Shown here: positions 7,855 through 8,354 of the stretch, piece after piece | Layout of the letters: every line of letters begins with the position of its first letter | Numbering within the stretch: the first letter of the stretch is position 1 | NCBI GenBank assembly: GCA_028818995.1 | Contig: JAPPMR010000211.1 | Span: forward strand, 1 to 8,354 | Direction of reading: 5' to 3' | From: Candidatus Poribacteria bacterium | Lineage (GTDB): Bacteria > Poribacteria > WGA-4E > WGA-3G | DNA length: 8,354 nt | Translations under genes and position numbers: made by a program | The notes under the pieces: model-generated | Seen by the model: the letters and a program-made list of their open reading frames with translations, nothing else | Database searches by the model: none | What the model was told of the DNA's origin: nothing

Positions 7855-7945
7855 GATTTATTGCCCTAATATTGCCGATCTACCTCAGAGTTTGATTATT
7901 TGGGAAAATATATAATAGTCCTAACCCCAGAGATAACTATCGTGA

Positions 7946-7973
7946 ATTATACCCAAAAAAGGAAATTTGTCAA
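7946..7973 (-). promoter_or_regulatory. Sigma70-type promoter of the VWA/tubulin/actin operon
   Basis: On the minus strand an exact TTGACA (-35, 7973-7968) and exact TATAAT (-10, 7951-7946) are separated by 16 nt. Transcription would begin near 7939 and leave a leader of roughly 95 nt before the VWA start codon. Both boxes match the consensus fully and the site faces the operon across a non-coding gap, so this is the likely main promoter for all downstream genes. No second promoter is evident within the gaps between those genes. Confidence 0.8.
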
Positions 7974-7975
7974 AT
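7965..7975. promoter_or_regulatory. 11-bp dyad overlapping the -35 box (possible operator)
   Basis: ATTTGTCAAAT is a perfect inverted repeat (ATTTG and CAAAT around one central base) that covers the -35 hexamer. A repressor bound there would block RNA polymerase. Part of the symmetry comes free from TTGACA itself in AT-rich DNA, so it may be chance. Confidence 0.3.
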
Positions 7976-7980
7976 ATATT

Positions 7981-7998
7981 TCACCAAAATCACCAAAA
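7981..7998. repeat. Tandem 9-bp direct repeat just upstream of the promoter
   Basis: Two exact head-to-tail copies of TCACCAAAA (TTTTGGTGA on the coding strand) lie 7 bp upstream of the -35 box. The position fits an activator site with two half-sites about one helical turn apart. It could equally be a chance short tandem duplication. Confidence 0.5.
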
Positions 7999-8046
7999 TG
8001 CCGAACAAAAGATCGAATTGAACGCGTAGGATTTTGATATGGCATA

Positions 8047-8112
8047 ATCCAAATCATCCTTCTATCTTGAAAGGTGCCTCTCATCCTGAAAATCTTAAAA
8101 TCCTGCAAATCC
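8047..8112. repeat. Degenerate 8-9 bp periodic intergenic repeat (ATCCTGAAA-like)
   Basis: On the plus strand, ATC-starting units recur: ATCCAA at 8047, ATCATCCTT at 8053, ATCTTGAAA at 8064, ATCCTGAAA at 8083, ATCTTAAA at 8092, ATCCTGCAA at 8100 and ATCC at 8109. The last four start 8-9 bp apart. This matches, from memory, a family of decayed 'ATCCTGAAAATCCTG' intergenic repeats common in many environmental bacterial genomes. It lies between the RraA-like stop and the operon promoter. I see no hairpin with a T-run, so it is not a standard terminator. Confidence 0.5.
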
Positions 8113-8127
8113 AGCTTCAGACATACT

Positions 8128-8354
8128 TCATTCCTGATCCTCGCGCCATTTCGCAAAATCTGCCTCAATTTCCTCCGACCATTTCCGATCTATCTCGCCC
8201 GGCGTGTATACACCTTCCCGTAGCCGTTGATGCCCGAACCGATCACGGAGAGCAACCTCCTCGCCCTGTTCAACGACCTGCTGCGCGAAATGCGGCGGAA
8301 TGAAGATAACGCCACCGCGCCTGCCTAAAACGATGTCACCGGGTAAAACCGTCG
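8128..8354 (-). CDS. RraA-like family protein, C-terminal part (runs off the right edge)
   Basis: 74 codons plus a TGA stop at 8130-8128; the 5' end is beyond the window. The segment LPGDIVLGRRGGVIFIPP followed by AQQVVEQGEE matches the C-terminal part of the RraA / dimethylmenaquinone-methyltransferase-like fold, in which the usual pattern is PGDxVxGDxDGVVxVP. RraA itself inhibits RNase E, but most family members in environmental bacteria are aldolases/decarboxylases or unknown, so the exact activity is open. The extra tail, with LREGVYTPGEIDRKW then IEADFAKW, is longer than in E. coli RraA and typical of family members in Poribacteria-like genomes, from memory. The GC content is about 58 percent by hand count, far above the roughly 40 percent of the operon downstream. 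It is separated from the operon by its own gap and promoter, so it is probably an unrelated neighbour. Confidence 0.8.
   Translation of the reverse strand, partial: TVLPGDIVLGRRGGVIFIPPHFAQQVVEQGEEVALRDRFGHQRLREGVYTPGEIDRKWSEEIEADFAKWREDQE

Noticed and set aside
8058..8074. Possible terminator hairpin after the RraA-like gene (CCTTTC...GAAGG on the minus strand)
   Set aside because: The stem is only 5 bp with a bulge and no T-run follows, so it does not qualify as an intrinsic terminator.
7947..8168. Minus-strand 73-residue open frame
   Set aside because: It overlaps the RraA-like end in another frame, then runs through the short repeats, the tandem 9-mer and the promoter. Its composition reflects the repeats and it has no ribosome site.
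8034..8303. Plus-strand 89-residue open frame
   Set aside because: It lies antisense to the RraA-like gene and to the ATCCTG repeat; no recognisable domain.

Overview
The window is a compact, single-direction gene cluster on the minus strand of a bacterium with standard AGGAGG-type ribosome binding sites and a near-perfect sigma70-type promoter. A lipoprotein-like signal points to a Gram-negative cell plan. The only partial housekeeping-type gene (right edge) is an RraA-like protein with a C-terminal tail of a style I associate with Candidatus Poribacteria and similar environmental phyla. That lineage guess is weak and rests on memory of the family.

Reading in the direction of transcription (right to left): (1) 8354-8128, the end of an RraA-like (dimethylmenaquinone-methyltransferase-like fold) gene, clearly more GC-rich than the rest; (2) 8127-7844, an intergenic region holding a degenerate ATCCTGAAA-type short repeat, a tandem 9-bp repeat, and a promoter with exact TTGACA and TATAAT boxes; (3) 7843-5909, a von Willebrand A (VWA)-like protein with a putative lipoprotein signal and four C-terminal membrane helices; (4) 5882-4413, a tubulin/FtsZ-superfamily GTPase-like protein; (5) 4348-1319, a 1009-residue protein with a full Hsp70/actin-type ATPase fold behind a roughly 470-residue unknown N-terminal region; (6) 1346-204, a two-helix membrane protein with a cytoplasmic coiled-coil stretch and a conserved C-terminal small domain; (7) 195-1, the start of another membrane-anchored protein cut by the window edge. 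Gaps are 26 nt, 64 nt, a 28-nt overlap and 8 nt, so genes 3 to 7 look like one operon driven from the promoter at about 7946-7973.

The notable point is the combination: a tubulin-like GTPase and an actin/Hsp70-like ATPase encoded side by side, together with a VWA protein and membrane anchors. The soluble NTPases are probably cytoplasmic, and the two-helix protein presents its C-terminal domain to the cytoplasm, so a membrane-attached, nucleotide-driven complex is a reasonable inference. Related tubulin-like/VWA/membrane modules have been proposed in the literature as membrane-remodelling systems (Makarova and Koonin 2010, recalled from memory). The version here, with a large actin/Hsp70-like subunit in place of a different GTPase, may be a poorly described variant. 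No function can be proved from sequence alone.
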